Below, piece after piece: positions 1 to 8,937 of a stretch of DNA of 64,000 nt. The DNA is from Paenibacillus sacheonensis (GTDB lineage Bacteria > Bacillota > Bacilli > Paenibacillales > Paenibacillaceae). Location: positions 452,798 through 516,797 of the forward strand of contig NZ_JAAAMU010000005.1 of the NCBI RefSeq assembly GCF_009909195.1, read 5' to 3'. The notes beneath the pieces were generated by a model. That model worked only from the letters and a program-made list of their open reading frames with translations, was not told where the DNA came from and searched no databases. Made by a program: the position numbers and the translations under genes. Position 1 is the first letter of the stretch. Each line of letters opens with the position of its first letter.

Positions 1-34
1 GATGTTCTCCCGCCTTTGTCGCGTGCTCATTGAT

Positions 35-724
35 TCATGCCTGCAGCGCTGCCGGTTCGGAATCTTGCATCTTGCACATATATTTGTCCGCATACATGTT
101 TTTATCGGCCGTATAGGTCAATTGGCTTAGGTCTTTTCCTTGATCCGGAAAAACCGCATAACCGATCGATACCGATAATCGAAGCCCGATTCGTCTGGAA
201 ATGCCAAGCAGCTGTTCGTGAATTCGCTTCGTGATCCGTTCAATTCCTTTGTCGTCGGCATAGGGACAAATCAAGATAAACTCGTCTCCGCCCCACCTGC
301 CTACGAACTCGCCGCGCTCGGAGCAGGACCTCAGCGTATCTGCGATCAAGGCGAGTGCCGTATCGCCTTGATGGTGGCCGAAGCGGTCGTTTACTTCTTT
401 GAAATCGTTGACGTCCAGCATGATTACCGTCATGCGCTTGCGTCTGCGGGCCGCCTTCCGAAGCAGCTTCTTGAACGTCGCTTCGATGAATCGCCGGTTG
501 TAGGCGCCCGTGAGGCTGTCGGTCGTTGCCTCGAACCGCAAGCGATCGTAGCTGCGGCCAGCAAGCCAAGCCCCCGGGAACGCGGCTGCCGCCAAGGCGG
601 CGAGTCCTAGCTGGACGGGTAGCAGCAAATGTCCTTGACTGGATGCCATATAGCACAGGCCTGCTGCGGCCGCTGTCATTCCCAATGCCGAGGCAGATGC
701 AAGTATTCGTCCGTTCGTTGACAA
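35..724 (-). CDS. Diguanylate cyclase, short membrane GGDEF protein
   Basis: Probable diguanylate cyclase making c-di-GMP from two GTP. Two hydrophobic segments (about residues 10-60) are followed by a GGDEF domain with an intact RWGGDEF active-site motif and the DSLTGAYNRRF entry motif. The inhibitory I-site is missing: where RxxD should lie five residues before GGDEF the protein has ERGE, so product inhibition is probably weak. I chose a TTG start at 724 because an AAAGGGG ribosome binding site lies 9 bases upstream. An earlier TTG at 748 has no such site and would abut the stop of the preceding gene. It lies 20 bp downstream of a second diguanylate cyclase and is probably co-transcribed with it. 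Family assignment is firm; the signal it senses is unknown. Confidence 0.88.
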   Translation of the reverse strand: MSTNGRILASASALGMTAAAAGLCYMASSQGHLLLPVQLGLAALAAAAFPGAWLAGRSYDRLRFEATTDSLTGAYNRRFIEATFKKLLRKAARRRKRMTVIMLDVNDFKEVNDRFGHHQGDTALALIADTLRSCSERGEFVGRWGGDEFILICPYADDKGIERITKRIHEQLLGISRRIGLRLSVSIGYAVFPDQGKDLSQLTYTADKNMYADKYMCKMQDSEPAALQA

Positions 725-744
725 TTCGCTGATCCCCTTTCCAA

Positions 745-2490
745 TCAATGATTAACGACTCGGTTCCGTCCGTTATGCTTGGCCCGGTACAGCGCCGTAT
801 CGATTTTGGTGAACAAGTCCCTGAGGTATGACTTGACGTCGGCAATCTGAATGTCGGTCTGTTCTTCGACAACATGCATGCCCATGCTGATCGTCACGGA
901 TATCGGTGCTCGGCCGCGCCCCGCCGGAATCTCGTTGGATTCCACTACTTCGCGGATGCGCTGCGCCAGCATCTCGGCTTGCTCCTTGGACGTATGCGGC
1001 AAATACACGGTAAACTCTTCGCCGCCGTATCTGGCCAGGATATCGGTACGCCGGAGAGCCCCGCGCACCGCCTCCGCCGTGCGCTTGATGACCTCGTCCC
1101 CGACAAGATGCCCATAGTTGTCGTTCACGTGCTTGAACAAATCGATATCGAACAAAAGAATCGCAAACGGAATCCTGTACCGCAAATTCGTCTGCACCTC
1201 GTGCTCGAGCTGCTGCATCAGAAACCGGCGGTTAAAGCACCCGGTCAAGCTGTCGGTCACCGCCATCTGTTCGAGCTTGCGGTTGGCCTGAAACAGCTCG
1301 TCCTGCATGTAGATCAACGCCCGGTTTCGTTCTTGAAGCGAGTTGTTCTGCTCCTGAGACTTCAAAACATGCGATTTCAGCTCCGTGATATCCTGCAGCG
1401 TAATGACTCTGCCCTTCAAGCTGCCGCCGATTAGGATCGGGGCCGTATGAAGCGATAGATATTGCTTCGGTTCATTCGGCAATTCGATGGCCAGCTCCGT
1501 ATGCAAACGCTTGGAAGCATGCCCGCGGAATTCGAGCAAGAATGCTTCTCCCGCTTCCGGTTGAAGCGCATGCGCACTCAGAATCGCCGTCAAATTTATA
1601 GGTTTCCAAAGCGCGATCCCGAGCTTGGGGCATACGTTTCGGTTCACCTCGATCACGACATCGTGCTCGTCCAGAACGATAATGCCGACCGACAGCGTGT
1701 CCACGACATCCTGCTGGGCGATTCGGACAAGATCGAATGAACGGTGCTTCTGCAGCGAGGTCAAGAAGAAAATATCCGACAACAGGATGCCGAAGGACGT
1801 AATGCCCGGGATGACCGGAAGCCATGGATCCAGGATAACGTTGACGGTCAAATCGACGACCGGAAGCGCAAACACAATGATGATGCCGGCAAGCGCATTC
1901 ACTAGCCGAGCCTTGTCCGTTCGGTCCGACAGCAGGCGGGCCTTGCGCCATAGGAGCTGAACCGAATAAACGAAGTAAGTAATCAGAAGCAGGATCATGC
2001 TCCAAAAAACAGGTCCGTACACGCGTTCCTCGTAGCTGCCATGAACCGGAGCAACGAATGCATGCGACGGATTCCAAATCATGGCGGCCGATAACAGAAT
2101 CGACGGCGCGAGCAGCAACAGCACGGTGCTGCGGTTTGGCTTGTAATACGAGCCGCTCACGAGGAATTTGGCGAATAGCAGCCACCCGAAACCGAGCATC
2201 GATAAACCGACAAAGGATAGAGTAATATAGGCAATCTGTAGGTGTGGTTGTTCTGTCGTGTGGACGCCGATCTGGCCGACCGGCCAAATCATCATGAAGA
2301 AGTGGAAGAACAGATAGACTTTATATTGCGCAGAGATAACGTGCTTGATAAATACATAGATGAAGATGGCGAACAAGCTTGCCAGCAAGCCCAAATCTAT
2401 ACCCGTCATAAGTCCCATGTGCTCCACCCAAATCACTAGAAAGTTGTCTATGAAAAAAGACCTGGGACAATCTGTCATTTGCTCTTCCAT
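745..2490 (-). CDS. Membrane-bound diguanylate cyclase (7TM-PAS-GGEEF)
   Basis: Sensor diguanylate cyclase of about 581 residues. The first 250 residues contain about seven hydrophobic helices of the kind found at the N terminus of 7TM sensor kinases. A PAS-like domain (about 260-380), a short coiled linker and a C-terminal GGDEF domain follow. The active motif is RYGGEEF, and an intact inhibitory site RRTD sits five residues upstream, so this enzyme should be feedback-inhibited by c-di-GMP, unlike its downstream neighbour. The start is uncertain: 2490 has no clear ribosome binding site and a start at 2418, just before the first membrane helix, is possible. c-di-GMP made here could act on the PilZ protein at 21.8 kb (inference). 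Confidence 0.88.
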   Translation of the reverse strand: MEEQMTDCPRSFFIDNFLVIWVEHMGLMTGIDLGLLASLFAIFIYVFIKHVISAQYKVYLFFHFFMMIWPVGQIGVHTTEQPHLQIAYITLSFVGLSMLGFGWLLFAKFLVSGSYYKPNRSTVLLLLAPSILLSAAMIWNPSHAFVAPVHGSYEERVYGPVFWSMILLLITYFVYSVQLLWRKARLLSDRTDKARLVNALAGIIIVFALPVVDLTVNVILDPWLPVIPGITSFGILLSDIFFLTSLQKHRSFDLVRIAQQDVVDTLSVGIIVLDEHDVVIEVNRNVCPKLGIALWKPINLTAILSAHALQPEAGEAFLLEFRGHASKRLHTELAIELPNEPKQYLSLHTAPILIGGSLKGRVITLQDITELKSHVLKSQEQNNSLQERNRALIYMQDELFQANRKLEQMAVTDSLTGCFNRRFLMQQLEHEVQTNLRYRIPFAILLFDIDLFKHVNDNYGHLVGDEVIKRTAEAVRGALRRTDILARYGGEEFTVYLPHTSKEQAEMLAQRIREVVESNEIPAGRGRAPISVTISMGMHVVEEQTDIQIADVKSYLRDLFTKIDTALYRAKHNGRNRVVNH

Positions 2491-2532
2491 TCTAACACAC
2501 TGTTCAGATATTCGACAACAATTGTTGTTATC

Positions 2533-3741
2533 TTATTTAACATCCCCCGCGGCTTTCTTAAGCCGTTGTTCGAGTGCCCGTTCCAAGTACGGCGACACCT
2601 GCAGCATATCCCGGAAAGCTGCGTATTCCTGCCATTTGCGCGCGGCATCGCCGCCTCCCGCCGTTCGGACGGCGCGGATGAGCATGTTCTTCGGTGTATG
2701 CTCCGGGTCGATGAATTCCAGCAGCTGCGTGCGGTAACCGAGCACCTCCAGCAGCTGTGCGCGGATGGCGTCCGTCGCGAGCGCGGAGAAGCGCTCCTTC
2801 AAGAGCCCATGCGACAGCAGGGGCTTCATGGTCTCGTTCGTAATTTGTTTGAAGAGTTCATGCTGGCAGCAGGGCACGGATAGAATGACCGACGCCCCCC
2901 ATTCGATCGCTTTGACCAGCGCGGCATCCGTCGCCGTATCGCAGGCATGAAGCGTTACGACCATATCGACGCGGGATTGGTCCTTGTAATCCGCGATATC
3001 CCCGACTTGAAAACGAAGATTGTCGTAACCGAGCTTCTTCGCGAGCTCCGAGCAGAAAGCGATCACGTCGGCCTTCAAGTCCAGGCCGACGACGGAAATG
3101 CGCCTGCCCTGCTGCACGGCGAGCAGATGATAAAGCGCGAAGGTCAAATAGGATTTGCCGCAGCCGAAATCGACGATCGTGATTTCGCGGTCTGCCGGCA
3201 GATGCGGAAGCACGTCTGCGACCATCTCGAGAAATCGGTTGATTTGGCGAAACTTGTCCTGCTTCTTCGCGGCGACCTGGCCGTCCTTCGTCATAATGCC
3301 GAGCTCCACGAGGAACGGCGCCGCTTCCCCCTCCTGCACGACGCGCTGCTTCTGCCGGTTATGGGCGAGCGTCTCGTTCTTGCCGGCAGCGGACTGCGCC
3401 GCCGGCTTGCTGAGCACTGCGGCCTTGCCTTTCTTGGAGAAGAGCACCTGTACGTCTGCATCGTCGGTCCGGATAAGCGCCTGACGATAGTTCGAAGCGA
3501 GCCACTCCGTCATGCGATCCGCCGCCTGCTCCCGCGGAACGTTCTCGTGCGTGACTTTATTATCGCGATAATATTGAAATTGATAGTGGAGCGCGCCTCT
3601 GAGCTCGACGGGCCGGATGACCGTCTTGGACGGAACATCGCCGTCTTTGCGGCGAAGCTGACTGAATGTCGCTCCCTTCAGCCGTCCTTCCGATACCCAC
3701 TGCTCCATGTCTATCTGCCATTGTTCCTTGCCGCTGTCCAT
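2533..3741 (-). CDS. SAM-dependent methyltransferase (Methyltransf_32 type)
   Basis: Class I SAM-dependent methyltransferase, 402 residues. The SAM-binding motif IVDFGCGKSYLTF is near residue 205, followed by an acidic VVGLDLK motif and a TLHACDTATD motif. A conserved SVPCCQHE segment is typical of the GSTCD/Methyltransf_32 group. The first 180 residues form a separate domain that I do not recognise. The start at 3741 has GGAGG 7 bases upstream; an earlier ATG at 3786 lacks a site. The substrate is unknown; relatives are often annotated as possible rRNA or tRNA methyltransferases, which I cannot confirm. It follows the 3787-4440 gene closely and is probably co-transcribed with it. Confidence 0.8.
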   Translation of the reverse strand: MDSGKEQWQIDMEQWVSEGRLKGATFSQLRRKDGDVPSKTVIRPVELRGALHYQFQYYRDNKVTHENVPREQAADRMTEWLASNYRQALIRTDDADVQVLFSKKGKAAVLSKPAAQSAAGKNETLAHNRQKQRVVQEGEAAPFLVELGIMTKDGQVAAKKQDKFRQINRFLEMVADVLPHLPADREITIVDFGCGKSYLTFALYHLLAVQQGRRISVVGLDLKADVIAFCSELAKKLGYDNLRFQVGDIADYKDQSRVDMVVTLHACDTATDAALVKAIEWGASVILSVPCCQHELFKQITNETMKPLLSHGLLKERFSALATDAIRAQLLEVLGYRTQLLEFIDPEHTPKNMLIRAVRTAGGGDAARKWQEYAAFRDMLQVSPYLERALEQRLKKAAGDVK

Positions 3742-3786
3742 CTTCTGTCCTCCAGCTCCTAAACCGCTTGAATAATCGCCGTTCAT

Positions 3787-4440
3787 TCATTCCCGATCCT
3801 GTTTGACTCGCTCCAGCCCCTCGATGACTTCATCCCGGGGCAATCCCCCCGCCTCGAGCGACTCGTCCGGCAGAAGCAGCAGCCTGCGGTAAAATTCTTC
3901 TGCTTCCTCGCGCGGAATCATGCCGTCCTCGAGCAGCTCGTGAAGGATGTTCTCGGCCTCGTCATACCGCTTGTCGCCTTCATGCCATTCCCACATCAGA
4001 AGCTTCGTCGCGCGGGGCAGCTCGTAGCCGTCCAGCTGCTGCGCCAGGTCCGCCGCTTCTTCCGACGGCGTCCGCAGCATGGCCGGCGCGTCGAGCAGCG
4101 CAAGCCGCATGAACAGGTGAAAGGCCTTCAATTGGATGGGATAGCCTTGCTCCGTTCGGCCGAGCTCGTTCAGGATCGACGCTTCTTCTTTCATTAATAA
4201 CGCGACGCCGCTCAAATTCGCCGTTTCGACGACTCCGTTCGTCGTCATCATCCGCACGAGGTCAGCATCCGACAGCTGTCGAATCAGCTTGCCGTTCATC
4301 CGGAATTGCCGGTCCAATAAATCATCGATGACAAGGAGCGCCTCTTCGTTCTTCCGCTGCTGCCGCAAACCCATGATGACACCCGCGGCTTCCCCCATCT
4401 GCTCGATCATGCGCATGAAAAAATCCCGTTGAAACACCAC
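3787..4440 (-). CDS. Conserved protein of unknown function (DUF6483-like)
   Basis: A 217-residue, strongly helical, acidic protein with no signal peptide or membrane segment. Alternating charged helices suggest a TPR-like helical repeat fold. I believe it resembles the Bacillales family DUF6483, from memory of its N-terminal FFMRMIEQMG motif. The start is GTG with GGGAGGG 8 bases upstream. It sits directly upstream of the methyltransferase on the same strand. No function can be assigned. Confidence 0.65.
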   Translation of the reverse strand: MVFQRDFFMRMIEQMGEAAGVIMGLRQQRKNEEALLVIDDLLDRQFRMNGKLIRQLSDADLVRMMTTNGVVETANLSGVALLMKEEASILNELGRTEQGYPIQLKAFHLFMRLALLDAPAMLRTPSEEAADLAQQLDGYELPRATKLLMWEWHEGDKRYDEAENILHELLEDGMIPREEAEEFYRRLLLLPDESLEAGGLPRDEVIEGLERVKQDRE

Positions 4441-4538
4441 CGACGTCCCTCCCCATGTTGCATCCCATGCCGTTCAAAGCGCTGACCGTCCACGCCTATA
4501 GACTGTTCCGTGCAGTGAAATGTTCGATATCCGACGAT

Positions 4539-5381
4539 TTAGGCTGCCGTTCCGTTCAAAAAAGCGAGAATTTCCGCGGCAAGCCGCTGCGGCGCTTCCA
4601 CCATGCTCATATGTCCGCAGCCTTCCAGCAGCGACTGCGTAACCTGCGGGCCGTCCGTCGTAAACGTGTTTGCCGGCGGTATGACGCCGTCCTCCGAACC
4701 CGCGACCAGCAGACGCGGCACGCTCAACCCATCGAGCACGCTCGTGCGGTCGGGCCGCGCCTTCATGCCGAGCGCGGTCGCAGCCGCGCCTTCCGCATCC
4801 GTCCCAAGGCCAACTTCGATGATGCGCTTCACTTCGTCCGCCATCGATTCGCGGTGGGCGGGAGCGAAGAGCTTCGGAACCAAGCCTTCTACGAAGGATG
4901 CGATGCCGTCCGCCCGCAGCGTTCCGGCCGCTTTGTCCCGGTTGGCTTTCGCTTCTTCGCCGTCCGGCTTAGCCGTAGAATGCACGAGGCCGAAAGACGC
5001 CAGCCGATCAGGATGCTTCTCCGCGAAAGCTAAGGAGACGTATCCGCCAAGCGAATGGCCGATCAGGCGAATCTTGCCGACGTTCAAGTGCTCCAGCAGC
5101 TGCGCGAGATCAGAAGCGAACGCCTCCATCTCGTAGACGGGCGCCTGCGGCGCCGAGCTGCGGCCATGTCCGCGCAAGTCGGGAACGATTACCCGGCCGG
5201 CGGTCTCCAACTGCGGCACTACTTTCTCCCAGTAAGAAGAGCTTCCGCAGAAGCCGTGGAGCAATACGATAACGCTGCCTGCCCCCTCTGCACCTCCGGC
5301 TCCCGAGTCGTAATATGCGATCGTTTGTCCGTCTGACAGCTTATGCGTCAGGTTAGCCATGGAACGTTGATCCGTTGTCAT
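4539..5381 (-). CDS. Alpha/beta hydrolase (MenH/BioH-like fold)
   Basis: Soluble alpha/beta hydrolase of 280 residues. The oxyanion region VLLHGFCGSSSYW is near residue 40 and the nucleophile elbow GHSLGGY near 109. An acidic member lies in GSEDGVIPP, and the catalytic His in GCGHMSM near the C terminus completes the triad. A GAGGAEGAG insert near residue 28 is low-complexity. The start at 5381 has a GAGGATGGG site upstream. The substrate cannot be inferred, as there are no menaquinone or biotin genes nearby; an esterase or aryl-ester hydrolase role is possible. Confidence 0.85.
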   Translation of the reverse strand: MTTDQRSMANLTHKLSDGQTIAYYDSGAGGAEGAGSVIVLLHGFCGSSSYWEKVVPQLETAGRVIVPDLRGHGRSSAPQAPVYEMEAFASDLAQLLEHLNVGKIRLIGHSLGGYVSLAFAEKHPDRLASFGLVHSTAKPDGEEAKANRDKAAGTLRADGIASFVEGLVPKLFAPAHRESMADEVKRIIEVGLGTDAEGAAATALGMKARPDRTSVLDGLSVPRLLVAGSEDGVIPPANTFTTDGPQVTQSLLEGCGHMSMVEAPQRLAAEILAFLNGTAA

Positions 5382-5439
5382 GAAATTCCCATCCTCTCGT
5401 ATCTGGAATGCCTGCTCCGCGGCAGGCGAATATCGACTG

Positions 5440-6012
5440 TCATTCCAACTGCAGTGCTTTCACTTCAGGCAGGCCCCATGCCGCTTGCACGGCGTTCGCG
5501 AGCGCACGGGCCATGCCCAGCACTTCTTGCAGCGACGCGTGTTGAATCGTCCAATACGGCTTCACGCTCTTCGGTCCCACGATGCCGGCGATGCTGTAAT
5601 GTCCAGCCGGAGATAACCGCTTCCCGATCGCGTGTCCCGGGTAGAGCGGCCCCTCGCTGACGATATAGCTCGGATCCTGCCCCTTCATACCCAAAGCGGC
5701 ATCGACCGCAATCGTCAGGAACGTATCCGGAATCGCTGCTTTCAACGTTTCGTACCGATCGGCATCGCATGGATGCGCAAGCGTTCCGATGATATGGTTC
5801 CAGCCCGATTGCGCCAAGAGCGTACCGACGAGCGGTCCGAACGAATCGCCGGTCGAGCAGTCCGTTCCAATGCATAGAAAAGCGACGCGGTTGCGGTCCG
5901 GCTGCGCCGCGGCAGCATGCCGAAGCAGCTCCTCCACGCCGCCGAGCGCGACGGTCTCTCTGAACACGGGATCTTCCGTGCGCCCTCTGCGGGCTTTGGC
6001 CCGGTTTCCCAT
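5440..6012 (-). CDS. yyaC: Spore protease YyaC family (DUF1256)
   Basis: A 190-residue protein of the YyaC/DUF1256 family, distantly related to the germination protease GPR and expressed in sporulating Bacillales. The hallmark segment CIGTDCSTGDSFGPLVGT lies near residues 47-64, followed by the VDAALG motif and the GIVGPKSVKP segment. In most relatives I recall this motif reading CIGTDRSTGD; the Cys in place of Arg is a small deviation. It is the clearest indication in the window that the organism forms endospores. The exact substrate of this family is not established. Confidence 0.88.
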   Translation of the reverse strand: MGNRAKARRGRTEDPVFRETVALGGVEELLRHAAAAQPDRNRVAFLCIGTDCSTGDSFGPLVGTLLAQSGWNHIIGTLAHPCDADRYETLKAAIPDTFLTIAVDAALGMKGQDPSYIVSEGPLYPGHAIGKRLSPAGHYSIAGIVGPKSVKPYWTIQHASLQEVLGMARALANAVQAAWGLPEVKALQLE

Positions 6013-6219
6013 GGGTTCCGCTTCCTCCTCGTTCCGACTGTCCCCATTGTACCGAATTCGGACGGGCGCATCAAATTAGCGGGCAGCGGGGAAACGCAGG
6101 ATACAAAGAGGGGAATGCCGATTTACCTGTTATCGGGGAAGCCGTCCGCCTTCGCAGTGGCGAGCGCCGCCCCAGCATGCTACAATACGTTCAGTCCGTA
6201 CAGTGGGAGGAGAGATACA

Positions 6220-6447
6220 GTGCGAAACTTGGAAGAAGCGAACGTGGAGAACGTCGCTTTCATGATCGACACCATCAAAAACAAGCTGCGCATGGCATCG
6301 GGAGCCGCCATGCAGGCGACCAACTTTAGTTTGGAAAAATACGAGGACCTGCGCGACGTCTACGAAATCGTGGCCGGCAAAGATAAGTTCAGCATCAGCG
6401 AGGTCGAAGCGATCGTGTCCGAACTGGGCCAGCTGCGCGAGAAATAG
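6220..6447 (+). CDS. DUF1128 family small protein
   Basis: A 75-residue acidic helical protein matching the Bacillales DUF1128 family. Recognisable segments are NVAFMIDTIKNKL and FSLEKYEDLRDVYEIV. The start is GTG at 6220 with GGGAGG 9 bases upstream; a longer reading frame upstream lacks initiation signals. It is transcribed divergently from yyaC and is followed by a strong terminator. Function is unknown. Confidence 0.8.
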   Translation: MRNLEEANVENVAFMIDTIKNKLRMASGAAMQATNFSLEKYEDLRDVYEIVAGKDKFSISEVEAIVSELGQLREK

Positions 6448-6496
6448 AGTTGTCCGAGTTACAATTACTACCAGTTTCCGACATAGTATGACATTC

Positions 6497-6534
6497 AAAA
6501 AACCGGACGCTCGCTGCGCCCGGTTTTTGTTTTT
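6497..6534. terminator. Bidirectional intrinsic terminator
   Basis: AAAAACCGG pairs with CCGGTTTTT, with an inner CGC/GCG extension, and T runs flank both sides. It can end the DUF1128 gene on the plus strand and the 6584-7045 gene on the minus strand. Confidence 0.85.
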
Positions 6535-6583
6535 TCCACTATTTTACTAAATAGCCAAATGTGTATGTCTATCTCCTTGGCGC

Positions 6584-7045
6584 TTAGTTCTCTTCGTCTT
6601 CTTCATCCGGCTGCTGGGATTGCCCGCCTGAGGCGGAGATCGACAGCTTGACGGCTACCGTCTTGTTCTCGCCTTTGAGGAAATAAGCGAGGCGCTCCAG
6701 CTTCTCGGCCAGTTCCGGTCCGCTGAGCGTCACGTTCAGCTCGTAGCCGAACTGATCTTCCGGTACGGAGCGGCCGGTCGCCGCGTACGGCGCGGACGAA
6801 TAGGCTTCCGCGGCATTGCGCGAAGCGAGGAGCTGCTCCGGCGAAAATTTATCGGATTTGTTCACGACGCGCTCGTAAATACGGAGCTTCTTCAGCAGCA
6901 TGTAATATTGAGCGGAATGCTTGAAACCCCACGCGTCCCGGATATCTTTGAGCGTGTAGTCCATCTTCCACTGCTTGAGTTTCTCCACTTGTTCGTCGGT
7001 CGATAGGGCAAGAAAGTCATCGATCGGTAAGATTGGCTGCGGCAT
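6584..7045 (-). CDS. Conserved hypothetical protein with possible HTH
   Basis: A 153-residue soluble protein. Residues 20-60 (motifs YTLKDIRDAWGF and YYMLLKKL) look like a helix-turn-helix of the kind that reads out a recognition helix after a linker. The middle is Ala/Ser-rich and the last 15 residues are Gln/Asp/Glu-rich. The C-terminal third (LNVTLSGPELAEKLERLAYFL) is amphipathic and may dimerise. A GGGGGGACC site precedes the ATG. I do not recognise the family; a DNA-binding role is inferred from the local pattern only. Confidence 0.65.
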   Translation of the reverse strand: MPQPILPIDDFLALSTDEQVEKLKQWKMDYTLKDIRDAWGFKHSAQYYMLLKKLRIYERVVNKSDKFSPEQLLASRNAAEAYSSAPYAATGRSVPEDQFGYELNVTLSGPELAEKLERLAYFLKGENKTVAVKLSISASGGQSQQPDEEDEEN

Positions 7046-7175
7046 TGATTAGGTCCCCCCGGATCTGAAAAATACACTTCTGCAATTTATTTTCGCCACA
7101 ACCTCCAAATTCCCTTTTTTTAATATAAAAATATTCCAGTTATTTTGCCATGTTCGCATAATTTTATGCACAAAA

Positions 7176-7212
7176 ATAAAAAAAGGCCGTTCGAAGCCGC
7201 TTGGCTTCGAAA
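7176..7212 (-). terminator. Terminator of the gal operon
   Basis: On the minus strand, GTTTCGAAGCC pairs with GGCTTCGAAC around a four-base loop, followed by GGCC and a long T run. It lies just after the galT stop codon. Confidence 0.85.
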
Positions 7213-7230
7213 CAACCTTGAATCGCAACA

Positions 7231-8811
7231 TTATTTCTCGTCGAGTCCGAGCGACGTCAGGAACCTTGCAAATGCCGCTTGGCCCTCCTCCGTCCTCTTG
7301 TAGACGCCGGCATCCTTCAGCACGTCGAGGAATTTGCTTCCGACCTCGCCCTGCAGCAGCGCTTGCGCTTGTTCGGCCGATAGCCGGGTGCCATGCTCCG
7401 CGATCATCGATTCGATCCAGCCGGCATGCTTGCCAAGTGAGCCGCCGCGAAGGGAGGCCGCGTCGACCGCCGTCTCGCCCGTCAGCAGCGCCGCGATCTC
7501 CTCGAGCTCGGTTTTGAGGCGGCCAGGCAGAACGGCCAATCCCATAACTTCGATCAAGCCGATGTTTTCTTTCTTGATATGGTGCAGATGTGCATGCGGA
7601 TGGAAGATACCGTCCGGATGCTCCTCGCTCGTGCGGTTATTCCGAAGCACGAGGTCCAGCTCGTATTCGCCGTTGTCGCGCAGGCGGGCAATCGGCGTGA
7701 TCGTGTTATGCGGCACCCGCTCCCGGTCCTTGTCCGTGAAGGCGAAAATACCGGCCGCCGGATCGCTGTAGGCCCGCCAGGCATCGAGGATTTCCCCGGC
7801 AGCCTTCAATACCTTCGCTTTGTCGTTGCCGTTCACGCGCACGACGCTCATCGGCCATGCGACGATGCTGAACGTCAATCCGCTGTCGGACGCCTGGACG
7901 AACGACTTCTCGGCAGCTGCCGTCTCCATCGGAAACACATGGCGTCCCGCCTGAAAGTGGTCATGGTTCAGAATGGAGCCGCCGACGATCGGCAAATCCG
8001 CGTTGGAACCGATGAAATAGTGCGGGAACGCGTCGACGAAATCGAGCAGCCGCGCGAAGGTGTCATGCGTAATTCTCATCGGCACATGCTTGCCGTGGAA
8101 CACGATGCTGTGCTCGTTGTAGTACACGTAAGGCGAGTATTGGAAGTACCACGCTTCGCCGAGCAGCGTAAGCGGCACGACGCGCAGGTTCTGACGGCCG
8201 GGATGATCCGCGCGTCCGGCGTAGCCGACGTTATCCGCGCAAAGCAGGCATTTGGGATAATTGCTCGGCGCCATCGTCTTCAGCAGCGCGATTTCCTTCG
8301 GATCCTTCTCCGGTTTGGAGAGGTTGACCGTGATCTCGAGAGGGCCGTACTCCGTCGGCTGCTCCCAATATTGGTTCTTCGCGATGCGGTCCATGCGGAT
8401 GTAGTTGGAATCGATACTGAGACGATAGAAGTCGTCCGTCGCCTTCATGATCCCTTCGCGCTCCGCCGTGCGGCGGAAATTCGCGGCGGCTTCGGCCGGA
8501 CGCGGCATGAGCATGCCCATAATGCGCGCGTCCAGCAGATCCCGGTACGTCGTCGTATTATCCGGAATCAGGCCGATGGAAGCGCCGTAATCCAGCAGCG
8601 GCTCTAGCAGCGATACCGGGCTTTCCAGCCGCTCTTCCGGCACCTCTCCGGCATAAGCTTCGGTCATGCCGAACAAGTCGATCAGGGCGTTGCGCGAGTA
8701 GTACACATCCAGCGGCGGCTCGATCATGCCGCGCTGCGCCGCGAATTGCACTAATCGTTCGATGAGTAAAAGCACGTCGTTCGTGCCGGGTATTGTCTGT
8801 TGTTCCGTCAT
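7231..8811 (-). CDS. galT: UDP-glucose--hexose-1-phosphate uridylyltransferase, class II
   Basis: Converts galactose-1-phosphate and UDP-glucose to UDP-galactose and glucose-1-phosphate in the Leloir pathway (cytoplasm). At 526 residues it is the long class II (Firmicute) form rather than the ~350-residue E. coli type. Recognisable segments are YPKCLLCADNVGYAGR (zinc/nucleotide region), GSILNHDHFQAG (catalytic histidine region) and HPHAHLHHIKKENIGLIEVMG near residue 410. It is the third gene of galK-galE-galT, 126 bp after galE, and ends at a strong terminator. Confidence 0.95.
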   Translation of the reverse strand: MTEQQTIPGTNDVLLLIERLVQFAAQRGMIEPPLDVYYSRNALIDLFGMTEAYAGEVPEERLESPVSLLEPLLDYGASIGLIPDNTTTYRDLLDARIMGMLMPRPAEAAANFRRTAEREGIMKATDDFYRLSIDSNYIRMDRIAKNQYWEQPTEYGPLEITVNLSKPEKDPKEIALLKTMAPSNYPKCLLCADNVGYAGRADHPGRQNLRVVPLTLLGEAWYFQYSPYVYYNEHSIVFHGKHVPMRITHDTFARLLDFVDAFPHYFIGSNADLPIVGGSILNHDHFQAGRHVFPMETAAAEKSFVQASDSGLTFSIVAWPMSVVRVNGNDKAKVLKAAGEILDAWRAYSDPAAGIFAFTDKDRERVPHNTITPIARLRDNGEYELDLVLRNNRTSEEHPDGIFHPHAHLHHIKKENIGLIEVMGLAVLPGRLKTELEEIAALLTGETAVDAASLRGGSLGKHAGWIESMIAEHGTRLSAEQAQALLQGEVGSKFLDVLKDAGVYKRTEEGQAAFARFLTSLGLDEK

Positions 8812-8937
8812 CTTAAAATCTCCTTCTTGCTGCGGATGCGCTATCGCTTCCGCAGTCGCTGCTTCCGAAGCGGATTCTCCTGCAAAAAATCCTAATCCTT
8901 GTCTCGACTCGATGCTATCTCGGAACTGCGCGCTTCG

